Assembly: GCA_016187945.1 (NCBI GenBank)
Contig: JACPIT010000005.1
Location: 620,001 to 684,000, forward strand
Reading direction: 5' to 3'
From: Opitutia bacterium
GTDB taxonomy: Bacteria > Verrucomicrobiota > Verrucomicrobiia > Opitutales > Opitutaceae
DNA: 64,000 bases
Of this stretch, positions 39,677-47,789 are shown piece by piece; position 1 is the stretch's first letter; each line of letters starts with the position of its first letter. Below the pieces are notes generated by a model. It saw only the letters and a list, made by a program, of their open reading frames with translations, did no database searches and was not told the origin of the DNA. Both the position numbers and the translations under genes were made by a program.

Positions 39677-39833
39677 GCGATGAAGTTGAGAGTTGAGGGC
39701 TGAGGGTTGAGAGCCGGGAGGCGGGCGGGTAGGGCGAGTCGTCCCGGCGAGCCGCGGAGGTGGAGCGCGTTGACCTCAACGCGCTTCCCCCGTGCGAGTG
39801 TCCTCGAGCGCGTTGGGGACAACGCGCTCCACC
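39677..39833. repeat. Short-repeat and palindrome cluster between BMC genes
   Basis: A GAAGTTGAGAGTTGAGGGCT-type purine-rich short repeat (39677-39715), a GTAGGGCGAGTCGTCCCGGC hairpin from 39729, and a pair of the GGTGGAGCGCGTTGACCTCA family (39759-39833). Similar TTGAGAG motifs lie at 36928-36957 and 40148-40185, each just upstream of a BMC-array gene start on the minus strand. Confidence 0.65.
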
Positions 39834-39849
39834 TCGGACGGCGGCGAGA

Positions 39850-40140
39850 TTACTTCTTTGCGGCGGACTTCGGCAGCACGACGGCGATTTCGTCGTGCGG
39901 GCGCGGGATGACCTGCACGCTGACGACTTCGCCGTAGGCTTTCGCGGCGGCGGCGCCGGATTCGACGGCGGCCTTCACGGCGGCGACATCGCCGGTGACG
40001 ACGGCGGTGACGAGAGCGTTGCCGACTTGTTTCATCGGGCCGACGAGCGAGACGTTGGCGGATTTGAGCATGGCATCGGTGCCGGCGACGAGCGCCGTGA
40101 TGCCGCGAGTTTCGAGGAGACCGAGGGCGGATTGGGCCAT
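39850..40140 (-). CDS. BMC-H hexameric shell protein, copy 1
   Basis: A 96-residue single BMC domain: ALGLLETRGITALVAGTDAM, VGNALVTAVVTGDVAAVKAA and [14 protein letters not shown], with a short basic tail (KSAAKK). Hexamers of this family tile the shell facets and their central pores pass small molecules. It has the canonical PRPH motif near the C-terminus. Neighbouring gaps contain polypurine repeats, but the orientation suits one long transcript. Confidence 0.94.
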   Translation of the reverse strand: MAQSALGLLETRGITALVAGTDAMLKSANVSLVGPMKQVGNALVTAVVTGDVAAVKAAVESGAAAAKAYGEVVSVQVIPRPHDEIAVVLPKSAAKK

Positions 40141-40213
40141 GGGACGGAGGAGTTGAGGTTTAAGTTGAAGGGTTAAAGTTGAGAGAGTGGTGGAGCTGCG
40201 AGTGGTCCGTAGA

Positions 40214-40310
40214 TCTTTCCTCTTTCTCTTAATCTTTATCTTTCTCTCTGTTTAGGGATCGGAAGCGGTGCGGTTCGGTGCGGGAGAAAGATTAAGAGAA
40301 AGAGGAAAGA
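40214..40310. repeat. 24-bp polypyrimidine/polypurine inverted repeat, relative of 36966-37064
   Basis: The left arm 40214-40237 (TCTTTCCTCTTTCTCTTAAT, then CTTT) is exactly complementary to 40287-40310. It lies between the acetate kinase gene and BMC-H copy 1, inside the BMC array. Confidence 0.85.
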
Positions 40311-40325
40311 GAAAGATTTAGGGGG

Positions 40326-41519
40326 TCATGGGCGGGCGACGTGCAGGTTGGTGAGCAGGCGGGCGGCTTCGCGGGCGACGACGAGTTCCTCGTTGGCCGG
40401 GATCGCGAAGACGCGCGTGCGCGACTCGTTGGCGGCGAGGTCGGACTCGGGCGCGTTGGCGGTGTTGCGCTCGCAATCGAGATCGAGGCCGAGGTCGGAG
40501 AGGCCGGCGCAAACGGCTTCGCGCAGCCACGGATTGTTTTCGCCGATGCCGCCGGTGAACACCAGGGCGTCGCATCCGCCGAGATCGAACCAGAAGGCGC
40601 CGACCCAGTGGCGAATGGCGTGCACGTAGACGTCGATCGCGATCTGCGCGCGTTTGTCGCCGCGATCGGCGGCGGCCTTGATGTCGCGCAGGTCGTTGCT
40701 CACGCCGGAGAGGCCGAGCAGGCCGCTCGCTTTCGTGAGCGCGTGTTCGACTTGTTCGGCGGAAAGGTTGAGGCGGCGCATGGCCGTCGGGAATGCCGCG
40801 GAGTCGAGATCGCCGACGCGGTTGTTCTGCGGCAGGCCGGATTGCGGGCTGAGGCCCATGCTCGTGCCGATCGCGACGCCATCGGAAATGCCCGTGACCG
40901 AACTCGAGCCGCCGAGGTGGCAGGAAATCACGCGCACCGGCGCGCCGGGAATAACGCGCGGGCCGTCGAGATAGAGGCGGCGCACGGCTGCGGCGACGTC
41001 GTCGCGGCCGAGCAACTCCGCGGAGCGCTCGGCGATGAACTTGTGGCTGGCGCCGTGAAAACCGTAGCGGCGGATGCCGGCGAGATACCATGCCTCGGGC
41101 ACGGCGTAGCGGCGCGCGTAGTCGGGCACCCATTGGTAGAACGCCGTCTCGAACAGCGCGACGCGCGGCACGTTCGGGAGCCGCGCGCGGAAGACGCGCA
41201 GGCCTTCCGCGTAAGCGGGGTTGTGCGCCGGTGCGATGTCGGACGTGGCAAGCAACGCTTCTTCGACGCGCTCGTCGGCGAGCACGCAACCGGTGACGTC
41301 GCCGCCGAGGACGGTTTTGAAGGCAACCGCGGCGAGATCGTCCGGGCCGCGCACGAGTCCGGCGTCGGCGAGTTCGCCGAGCGCCTGATCGATCGCCGTG
41401 CTGTGATTCGTCACGCGCTCGAAGCCGCCCCTCGCGAGCAGCCGCGCCGATTCGCCCTGCAGACTGAACAGGCGATACTTGAACGAAGTGGAGCCGAGAT
41501 TCGCGACGAGGATGTTCAT
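40326..41519 (-). CDS. ackA: Acetate kinase family enzyme (acyl-phosphate to ATP)
   Basis: A 397-residue acetokinase: ANLGSTSFKYRLF phosphate-binding start, GFHGASHKFIAER (about 160), CHLGGSSSVTGISDGVAIGT and FTGGIGENNPWLR (about 315). In this locus it most likely turns lactyl-phosphate (or propionyl/acetyl-phosphate) made by PduL into the acid plus ATP. Full length, all blocks present. No encapsulation peptide is evident, so it probably works outside the shell on exported acyl-phosphate. Confidence 0.9.
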   Translation of the reverse strand: MNILVANLGSTSFKYRLFSLQGESARLLARGGFERVTNHSTAIDQALGELADAGLVRGPDDLAAVAFKTVLGGDVTGCVLADERVEEALLATSDIAPAHNPAYAEGLRVFRARLPNVPRVALFETAFYQWVPDYARRYAVPEAWYLAGIRRYGFHGASHKFIAERSAELLGRDDVAAAVRRLYLDGPRVIPGAPVRVISCHLGGSSSVTGISDGVAIGTSMGLSPQSGLPQNNRVGDLDSAAFPTAMRRLNLSAEQVEHALTKASGLLGLSGVSNDLRDIKAAADRGDKRAQIAIDVYVHAIRHWVGAFWFDLGGCDALVFTGGIGENNPWLREAVCAGLSDLGLDLDCERNTANAPESDLAANESRTRVFAIPANEELVVAREAARLLTNLHVARP

Positions 41520-41694
41520 GGGGCGGCGGAGCGGGAAATTAGTGACGCTTGCGTTCGCGAGGTGGGCGCGCAGGTCCCTCTGCGCGCCTTTCAGGTGGCG
41601 ATGCAGGTGCGATTGATAATTTGAAAATGCGCATCGGTGCGGGCGTCTTCAGGCGGGCACAGGGACGTGTCCGCCCACCTCACGAGCGATTTGC

Positions 41695-41973
41695 TCACGC
41701 AACCCACTTGCCGAGGGCGGCGAGGTCTTCGTGCGGGCGCGGGATGACTTGGACGGCGACGACTTCGCCGACGCGCTTGGCGGCTTCGGCGCCGGAGTCG
41801 ACTGCCGCTTTCAGCGCGGCGACATCGCCGCGGAAAAACGCGGCCACGTGGCCGGAGCCGATCGTTTCGTAGCCCGTCATCGTGACGTTGGCGGCTTTGA
41901 GGGCGGCGTCGGTGGCCTCGATGAGCGCGCACAGACCCTTGGTTTCAATCATGCCGAGTGCTTCTTGAGCCAT
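41695..41973 (-). CDS. BMC-H hexameric shell protein, copy 2
   Basis: A 92-residue BMC domain: [40 protein letters not shown] and [17 protein letters not shown]. The start is an ATG 28 bases after the stop of BMC-H copy 3, so both come from one transcript. It keeps a pore region with GSGH. Facet tile of the shell. Confidence 0.94.
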   Translation of the reverse strand: MAQEALGMIETKGLCALIEATDAALKAANVTMTGYETIGSGHVAAFFRGDVAALKAAVDSGAEAAKRVGEVVAVQVIPRPHEDLAALGKWVA

Positions 41974-42001
41974 GGCGGAAAGTTCTTTGGAGGTTGGGGT
42001 T

Positions 42002-42271
42002 TCAGAGACCGAATTGTTTGATCAACTCGGCGTGCGGGCGTGCGATGACGTGCGCGCACACGAGCTCGCCGACGCGCTTGGCGGCGTCGGAGCCGGCTTC
42101 GACGGCGGCTTTGACGGAGCCGACGTCGCCTTTGACGACGACGGTGACCAGACCGCCGCCGATCTGGATCTGTTTGGCCAGCGTGACGCCGGCCGCTTTC
42201 ACCATGGCGTCGCTGGCTTCGACGGAGCCGACGTAGCCCTTGGTTTCGATCATGCCGATGGACTCACTCAT
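42002..42271 (-). CDS. BMC-H hexameric shell protein, copy 3
   Basis: Start at ATG 42271 ([20 protein letters not shown]), 89 residues, the shortest BMC-H here: [20 protein letters not shown] and [23 protein letters not shown] in the pore strand differs from GSG/GNA in the other two, so the three hexamers probably differ in pore selectivity. Follows the PduL gene by 44 bases. Confidence 0.94.
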   Translation of the reverse strand: MSESIGMIETKGYVGSVEASDAMVKAAGVTLAKQIQIGGGLVTVVVKGDVGSVKAAVEAGSDAAKRVGELVCAHVIARPHAELIKQFGL

Positions 42272-42315
42272 AGGGATGGGGATTCGGGTTGGAGGGGATG
42301 GGTTGAGAAAACGGA

Positions 42316-42993
42316 TCAGCGGAGCAACTCGACCGGCGTGCCCGGCCCGAGGCCGCAGGCGTTGCCCTCGTCGGTGTCGATGTGCACCTCGAGCTTGAAG
42401 TCGGGCGACACGCGCACGAGCAGGCGGTCGAACGTCACGCCCGCCGGCCCGCCGATGCGGAGCTTCATGAACTCGCCGGGCTTCACGCCGTAGAACGCGG
42501 CGTCGTCCGGGTGCATGTGCACGTGCGGCGCGGCGCGGATGACGCCCTGCGGCAATTCGAGAAATCCCGCCGGGCCCATCAGCATGCAGCCGGGCGTGCC
42601 CTTGATGTCGCCGGAGGCGCGCAGCGGAATCTCGAAGCCGAGCGAGATCGCGTCGGTGTAGGCCAGCTCGACTTGGTTGAGGTCGCGGCACGGGCCGAGG
42701 ATGCGGAGATTGGAAATCACGCGGCTGCGCGGGCCGATGAGCGTGACGCTCTCCTCGGCGGCGAACTGGCCCGCCTGGTAAAGCATTTTCTTCGGCTGGA
42801 GCTGGTGGCCCTTGCCGAACAACGTCTCGACGGCGGCGGGCGTCAGGTGGCAATGGCGCGCGCTGACGTTGACGACCAGCGGATGCGGTGCGCGCGCGGC
42901 GGCCGGCACGGGAAGGTTGAGCCGCTGATAAATGAGGCGGCGGACGACGTGCTCGATCTCGGCCCGATGGGGCAACACTGGGGCGGAACTCAT
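42316..42993 (-). CDS. pduL: PduL-type phosphotransacylase of the microcompartment
   Basis: Start at ATG 42993, 225 residues. Zinc ligands as in PduL: SARHCHL (His47, His49) and PHVHMHPDDA (His157, 159, 161). The two beta-barrel halves are visible (LIGPRSRVISNLRILGPCR, VEVHID-like EVHIDTDEGNACGLG). The N-terminal helix PHRAEIEHVVRRLIYQRLNL is a likely encapsulation peptide. Expected reaction: lactyl-CoA + phosphate to lactyl-phosphate + CoA, recycling CoA inside the shell for the aldehyde dehydrogenase. Placed at the head of the BMC-H genes. Confidence 0.93.
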   Translation of the reverse strand: MSSAPVLPHRAEIEHVVRRLIYQRLNLPVPAAARAPHPLVVNVSARHCHLTPAAVETLFGKGHQLQPKKMLYQAGQFAAEESVTLIGPRSRVISNLRILGPCRDLNQVELAYTDAISLGFEIPLRASGDIKGTPGCMLMGPAGFLELPQGVIRAAPHVHMHPDDAAFYGVKPGEFMKLRIGGPAGVTFDRLLVRVSPDFKLEVHIDTDEGNACGLGPGTPVELLR

Positions 42994-43153
42994 CGTTAAA
43001 GGACGCAAATTTGCCAGACGCGGGCGCGGCGCGCTGAGCGTAGGTTGGCTTTTGCTGTGCGGATATGCGCGGTTTCGATCATATCGCGGGCGAAGTTTAT
43101 CGATGACAGCCCGGGTGCGAGTGGGGCGTCAGTTCCGGGTGGACGCTTCGGCG

Positions 43154-43238
43154 GGTGGAATGCGTTGACCCCAACGCGTTCGAGGAGCTTTCGCCGCGGG
43201 AGGAGCGTCCGAGCGCATTGAGGTCAATGCGCTCCACC
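43154..43238. repeat. GGTGGAATGCGTTGAC palindrome pair
   Basis: GGTGGAATGCGTTGACCCCA faces TTGAGGTCAATGCGCTCCACC. Family shared with 39759-39833, 46632-46716 and a half copy at 23337-23362. It lies between the BMC-T and PduL genes. Confidence 0.8.
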
Positions 43239-43262
43239 TCGAGTCGATGCACACGAGCATGT

Positions 43263-43814
43263 TCATACGATCTCCCGATAAACGTCCGGGTGCGGGCGCG
43301 GCAGGACGACGGCGTCGACGAGCACTCCCGCCTCGGCGAGGATGAGCGCGCCGGCTTTGACGGCGGCGTCGACCGAGGCGACATCGCCCGTCAGCGTGCA
43401 ATACGCCTTGCCGCCGAGCGCCATGGCAAGGCGCAGTTCGAGCAGCGTGACGTTCGCGGCTTTGGCGACGGCGTCGGCCGCGCGGATGAGCGCGGCGACG
43501 CTGAACGACTCGATGATGCCGAGCGCGCCGTTCGGTTGCGGCACTTGGGCGCGGCCGATGGCTTCGAGAACTTCCGGCTGAATATTCGCGATGACGGTCT
43601 GGTCGATCAGGAAGCCGTTCGCGGCCTCGGCGCCGGCGGCGATGGCGGCGTCGACCGAGGCGGGGTCGCCGCCGATGAGAATCATGTATTTGCCGGAGCA
43701 GATCGAGCGGCTGAGCAGCAGGCGCACGTCGCCGCCCTTCAGCATCGTGTCGGCGGCGCGGAAGCCGGTCGCGACGCTCGAGAGCTCGAGAAGGCCGATG
43801 GATTTCTCTTTCAT
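43263..43814 (-). CDS. BMC-T tandem-domain shell protein with pore Cys (PduT-like)
   Basis: Start at ATG 43814, 183 residues, two BMC domains in tandem (about 5-88 and 96-180): SIGLLELSSVATGFRAADTM and ALGIIESFSVAALIRAADAV. The first domain reads LLSRSICSGKYMILIGGDPA. The Cys at 39 corresponds to the Cys of PduT that holds a [4Fe-4S] cluster at the trimer pore. It overlaps the PduS-like gene by ATGA, so shell trimer and iron-sulfur flavoprotein are made together. Inferred role: an electron-passing shell tile. Confidence 0.88.
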   Translation of the reverse strand: MKEKSIGLLELSSVATGFRAADTMLKGGDVRLLLSRSICSGKYMILIGGDPASVDAAIAAGAEAANGFLIDQTVIANIQPEVLEAIGRAQVPQPNGALGIIESFSVAALIRAADAVAKAANVTLLELRLAMALGGKAYCTLTGDVASVDAAVKAGALILAEAGVLVDAVVLPRPHPDVYREIV

Positions 43815-45130
43815 GCGGAGCGGGAGAGAACGATTTCGGTGGCGGTGACGGCTTCGACGACGCCCGCGAACGGCGCGTGCAGACGCGCACCGAGCGCGCC
43901 GGTGGGCGGTTCGGCGACGACCTCGCCGGCGGCGACGCGCGCGCCGGCGGCGACGAGCGGTTGGCCCGGCGCGCCCGCGCCTTGTTTCAGGCGGAGGCGG
44001 ACGCGTGCTGACGCGAGCGGTTCGGCGCGGAGCGGGGCAGGGGCGTTCAGGTCTTCGAGGCTGAGTTTGCGGAGCAGCGCCTTGATCGGGACGCGACGGC
44101 CTTCGCGCATAGGATGCGGACGCGGTGTGGTCGGGCCGGTCCATTTGCGGTTGGCGGCGCGGAGCGCGGACTTCGCGTCGTCGCAGGCTTCCTTCGGGAA
44201 AAGTTGTTCGGGGCACGCGTAGAGCGTGCAGAGTCCGCATGCGCAGCAGAGCGCGGCCCAGTCGTTCCAGTCCTGCTTGCCCGTGGCGTTGAAGCCGAGG
44301 CCGCGCATCACGAGATGCGGCTCGACGGCGTAGCCGAGCAGGAAGCGCGGGCAGAACTCCGTGCAGAAACGGCATTGGTCGCACGCGGATTTGCCGATGC
44401 GCGCCTTCGCGGCGGGGGGCGTCAGCTTGCGCTTCACGACCGGGTGCTCGCGCGAGAGAACGATGACGCCGGTGGAGGTTTTCGTGACGGGCACGTCGAG
44501 GTTGGTCGTCGTTTCGCCCATCATCATGCCGCCGAGGCAGAGCACGGGATCGGGCACGGTGGCGCCGCCGGCGGCGGCGATACATTCGGCGAAACTCGTG
44601 CCGACGGGCACGGCGAGCGTGACGGGTTCGCGCACGGCGCCGGCGATCGTGAGGTATTTCAGCGTGACCGGGCGGCCCTCGGCCGCGGCGGCGATGTTGG
44701 CGAGCGTCTCAACGTTGTTGACGACGACGCCCGCGTGAATCGGCAGGCCGGCGGCGGGAATGAGGCGGCCGGTGACCTCGTGCACGAGGTCGTATTCGTC
44801 GCCGGCCGGATAATAGTCGCCAAGCAGTTTGACCTGCACGCGCGTGCCGGTGCAGGCGGCGGTGATGGTTTCGACGGCGTGTTGGTTCTTCGTTTTGATC
44901 GCGACGAAGCCCGCGGTGGCGCCGACGGCGTCCATCGCGAGTTCGACGCCGCGCACGACGTCGCGCGGACGATGCTCCATGACGGCGGCGTCCTTGTGCA
45001 GCAACGGCTCGCACTCGGCGCCGTTGGCGATGACGGTGTCGGCGCGCGCGCTGAGTTTGACGTGAGCGGGAAAACCGCCGCCGCCCGCGCCGACGACGCC
45101 GGCGAGGCGGACGAGTTCAGCCAGATTCAT
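43811..45130 (-). CDS. PduS/RnfC-like iron-sulfur flavoprotein
   Basis: A 439-residue protein. The N-terminal Rossmann-like NADH/FMN part has GVVGAGGGGFPAHVK and NGAECEPLLHKD. A middle SLBB-like part follows. Two ferredoxin motifs are seen: CDQCRFCTEFCP (about 246-257) and CCACGLCTLYACP (about 293-305). The C-terminus is a lipoyl-like RnfC domain (LHAPFAGVVEAVTATEIVLS). PduS homologues oxidise NADH and pass electrons through iron-sulfur centres, in Pdu to cobalamin. No B12-dependent enzyme is present here, so NAD recycling with electron export through the coupled BMC-T is the more likely role. Confidence 0.88.
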   Translation of the reverse strand: MNLAELVRLAGVVGAGGGGFPAHVKLSARADTVIANGAECEPLLHKDAAVMEHRPRDVVRGVELAMDAVGATAGFVAIKTKNQHAVETITAACTGTRVQVKLLGDYYPAGDEYDLVHEVTGRLIPAAGLPIHAGVVVNNVETLANIAAAAEGRPVTLKYLTIAGAVREPVTLAVPVGTSFAECIAAAGGATVPDPVLCLGGMMMGETTTNLDVPVTKTSTGVIVLSREHPVVKRKLTPPAAKARIGKSACDQCRFCTEFCPRFLLGYAVEPHLVMRGLGFNATGKQDWNDWAALCCACGLCTLYACPEQLFPKEACDDAKSALRAANRKWTGPTTPRPHPMREGRRVPIKALLRKLSLEDLNAPAPLRAEPLASARVRLRLKQGAGAPGQPLVAAGARVAAGEVVAEPPTGALGARLHAPFAGVVEAVTATEIVLSRSA

Positions 45131-45180
45131 CCGAAGTTGCTCCAGGTGGCGCCGGGTTGGGCGAGGTCGTGTTCATGACT

Positions 45181-45966
45181 TCAGTCGGCGTGGAGCAACT
45201 GACGGGAAGGGATTTTGATGCCGGCGGCCGCGACCTGTTTCGCGGTGGCATCGGTGATGAGGCCGGCGAACTCGCCCCAGCGGGCGACGCGGTGCGGCGT
45301 CGTGCGGCCGAGCTTCGTGGCGTCGAGGCAGAAAAACGTTTTCGGCGTGCGCTCGCAGACAGTTTTCTGAAACGCGGCGATTTCCGGGTGGGAATTCGTG
45401 ATGCCGTCGGCGTCCATGCCTTCGCCGCCGAGCAGCGCGACGTCGAAGTGCCAGTTGCTCAGCGCGCGCACGGCGTCGCCGCCGAGGAGCGCGGCCTGGC
45501 GGCGCAGAAACGTGCCGCCGAGCACGTGCAGGTCGATGTCCTCGTTCGTGCCGAGCACGGTGGCGACGGAGAGGTTGTTGGTGACGAACGTCAGGCCGGT
45601 GCACGCGTCGCGCTTGCGGCTGAGCGCGCGGGCGACGGCGAGGATGGTCGTGCCCGCGTCGAGGAAGATCGTGCCCTTGGCGGGAAACTGCGCGAGCGCG
45701 GCGAGGGCGATGCGCTCCTTTGGCCGGCGGGCGCGGTGCGAGCGGGCGGCGAGCGAATCGAACGAGGCGTTGTAGTCGGCGAGCGCGCCGCCGCGGGTGC
45801 GGGTGATGTGACCTTCGCCGGCAATGACGGCGAGATCGCGGCGCGCCGTGGCTTCGGAGATTTCGAGGCGCCGGCAAATCTCCGCCACGGGCAGGAAGCC
45901 GTCGACGCGGATCAGCTCGCGCAGGCGCTCGCGGCGGGCATTGACGATGTCGAGGGAGACGCGCAC
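45181..45966 (-). CDS. DeoR-family transcriptional regulator
   Basis: Start taken at GTG 45966 (about 261 residues, the family norm), because the stretch upstream is AT-rich like a promoter (TATAAAAT-like on the minus strand near 45985-45993). The N-terminal winged helix-turn-helix is LPVAEICRRLEISEATARRD. The sensor domain is ISOCOT-like: FLDAGTTILAVARAL, FVTNNLSVATVL and FFCLDATKLGRTTPHRVA. Such proteins respond to phosphorylated sugars, so fuculose- or rhamnulose-1-phosphate is a reasonable effector. It sits between the sugar and shell parts of the array, 50 bases before the PduS-like gene. Confidence 0.85.
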   Translation of the reverse strand: MRVSLDIVNARRERLRELIRVDGFLPVAEICRRLEISEATARRDLAVIAGEGHITRTRGGALADYNASFDSLAARSHRARRPKERIALAALAQFPAKGTIFLDAGTTILAVARALSRKRDACTGLTFVTNNLSVATVLGTNEDIDLHVLGGTFLRRQAALLGGDAVRALSNWHFDVALLGGEGMDADGITNSHPEIAAFQKTVCERTPKTFFCLDATKLGRTTPHRVARWGEFAGLITDATAKQVAAAGIKIPSRQLLHAD

Positions 45967-46141
45967 TGGCCGGAAGGGAACGATTTTATATGAGCGGAGC
46001 CAATCATAAAGGCTGCGCACGGATTGTCGTGCGCCGTGCGCGATTTTGCCGTGTCCGGTCCTCCGGCCGGTGCATCTTCGCCGGGCGGACAGCGCCGCGC
46101 CGGCGTGGATTCGACACGCCGAGCGCCGAGCGAGCCGCGCT

Positions 46142-46531
46142 TCAGGCGCTCTCGAGGATCAGGTTGCCGTATTGCGTCGTGTCGCCGGTGCGGATGAGGC
46201 CGATGGCGCGCGGGACGCGGCGCTTGAACTCGACGTGCGGCTCGAAGGTGAGCTGCGCGGGCTTCAGCGCTGCGGCGAAGGCGACGCGCGTGCGCCGGTC
46301 GTTCACCTTGAGAAATTCCTCGGCCATCCACGCCGGGCCGACTTGGAAGTTCGGCAGCACGGCGCGCACCACGTCGAGCACGGTCGGGATGCCGTCGACG
46401 AGGGCGAGATCGACGGTCTCGATCTCCGGCCAGAACGGGAAGCCGCGGTCGGCGATGACGAGCGTGTTCGTGTGGCGCACTCGCGCGAGCAGCGAGAGAA
46501 GCTGGGGATTGAGGATGCCGGTTTTGAGCAT
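46142..46531 (-). CDS. RbsD/FucU-family sugar mutarotase
   Basis: Start at ATG 46531 (MLKTGILNPQLLSLLARVRH), 129 residues. The conserved head with His and TLVIADRGFPFWPEIETVDL, and the tail RAIGLIRTGDTTQYGNLILE, are the RbsD/FucU signatures (catalytic His near the N-terminus, Tyr/Asn at the end). Family members interconvert anomers or pyranose and furanose forms of ribose or L-fucose. In this context L-fucose mutarotation before isomerisation is the likely task. Same strand as DeoR and the dehydrogenase. Confidence 0.85.
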   Translation of the reverse strand: MLKTGILNPQLLSLLARVRHTNTLVIADRGFPFWPEIETVDLALVDGIPTVLDVVRAVLPNFQVGPAWMAEEFLKVNDRRTRVAFAAALKPAQLTFEPHVEFKRRVPRAIGLIRTGDTTQYGNLILESA

Positions 46532-46631
46532 GGGGGAGGGCGGATGACTGAGGAAGGAAGCGGACTGAGGGGAACCACGAAAGACACGAAATGGAGGAGG
46601 CGGCGGCGCGGCGAGGGTAGGGCGTTTGATG

Positions 46632-46716
46632 AGGTGGAACGCGTTGACCTCAACGCGTTCGAGGATTCGCGCTGCGGGGTGGATGTTTGAGCGCATTGAG
46701 GTCAATGCGCTCCACC
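46632..46716. repeat. GGTGGAACGCGTTGACC palindrome pair
   Basis: GGTGGAACGCGTTGACCTCA faces TTGAGGTCAATGCGCTCCACC. It lies between the mutarotase and alcohol dehydrogenase genes. A half repeat ACCACGAAAGACACGAAAT is next to it at about 46575-46593. Confidence 0.8.
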
Positions 46717-46754
46717 TCAACGTTTGCGCGAGGTTTTCCTTTTGCCGAGGCGCT

Positions 46755-47774
46755 TCAGACTTCGATGTGGATTTTCGTGACGCGCGAGGGGTCGGCGGAC
46801 CAGGCGGCGAGGGCGACGCCGGCGTTGGTCCACGGGTCGGTGCGGGTGATGGTCTCGTCGACGGGGTAGCGGCCGGACTCGAGCACGCGGACGACGTCGG
46901 CGAAGTCCTGGCGCGTCGCGTTGCGGGAGCCGCGGATGTCGAGTTCCTTCATCACAAAATACTTCGTCTCGTAGCTGACCGGCTCCTTGGCGTAGCCGAT
47001 GTAGACGACGCGGCCGGCGAACGCGACTTCGTCCACCGCGGCGCGGAAAGTCGCGGGCAGGCCGACGGCTTCGATCACGACCGCGGGGCCGTCGCCGTTC
47101 GTGAGGGCCTGGACGCGCTCGTGGAGATTTTCGGTCTTCGAGTTGATCGTGAGCGCGGCGCCGGCTTTGCGCGCGAGGGCGAGTTTGGCGTCGTCGACGT
47201 CGACCGCGATCACGCGCGCGCCGCGGAGGAGCGCGGCGCCGCTGATGGCGCCGAGGCCGATCATGCCGCAGCCGAAGACGAGCACGGTGTCGGTGGCGGC
47301 AACCTGGCCGCGGTCGACGGCGTGGAAGCCGACGCTCAGCGGTTCGACCAGCGTGTGCTCGCGCAGGGAGAGCTTGTCGGAGCGCACGAGTTTTTCCCAC
47401 GGCGTGCAGAGAAACTCGGTGAGACCGCCGTCGCGTTGGACGCCGAGCGTCTGGTTCGAGCGGCAGGCGTTGACGCGGCCGCTGCGGCACGACGGGCAGG
47501 TGCCGCAGGTCGTGTAGGGCACGACGGTCGTGATCTGGCCGACTTGAAATTCGGCGGGCACGCCGGCGGTGACTTCGGCGATGACGGCGCCGAGTTCGTG
47601 GCCGGGGATGCGCGGGTAGCTGACGAGCGGGTTGAAGCCGCGGAAGGTGTTCAGGTCGCTGCCGCAGTAGCCGACGCGTTTGATCTGGAGGAGAACTTCG
47701 CCGGCGCGCGGCGTGGGGCGCGGTTGGTCGATGAACTCGGTTTTGCCGGGGGCGGTGATGGCGAGAGCTTTCAT
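46755..47774 (-). CDS. Zinc-dependent alcohol dehydrogenase (MDR family)
   Basis: A 339-residue medium-chain dehydrogenase. Catalytic zinc ligands Cys37 (GYCGSD), His59-Glu60 (PGHELG); structural zinc Cys90, 93, 96 and 104 ([15 protein letters not shown]). NAD-binding motif [13 protein letters not shown]. The group includes sorbitol-, threonine- and galactonate-type dehydrogenases. Here it may act on a sugar acid or polyol from fucose or rhamnose, or reduce lactaldehyde to 1,2-propanediol. It follows the aldo/keto reductase by 15 bases, so the two are probably one step apart in a pathway. Confidence 0.85.
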   Translation of the reverse strand: MKALAITAPGKTEFIDQPRPTPRAGEVLLQIKRVGYCGSDLNTFRGFNPLVSYPRIPGHELGAVIAEVTAGVPAEFQVGQITTVVPYTTCGTCPSCRSGRVNACRSNQTLGVQRDGGLTEFLCTPWEKLVRSDKLSLREHTLVEPLSVGFHAVDRGQVAATDTVLVFGCGMIGLGAISGAALLRGARVIAVDVDDAKLALARKAGAALTINSKTENLHERVQALTNGDGPAVVIEAVGLPATFRAAVDEVAFAGRVVYIGYAKEPVSYETKYFVMKELDIRGSRNATRQDFADVVRVLESGRYPVDETITRTDPWTNAGVALAAWSADPSRVTKIHIEV

Positions 47775-47789
47775 GGGGAGGTGACGAGG

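Noticed and set aside
43811-45130. PduS-like protein as evidence of B12-dependent propanediol use
   Set aside because: No diol dehydratase, reactivase or cobalamin transferase gene is present; the array encodes sugar-phosphate aldolases instead.
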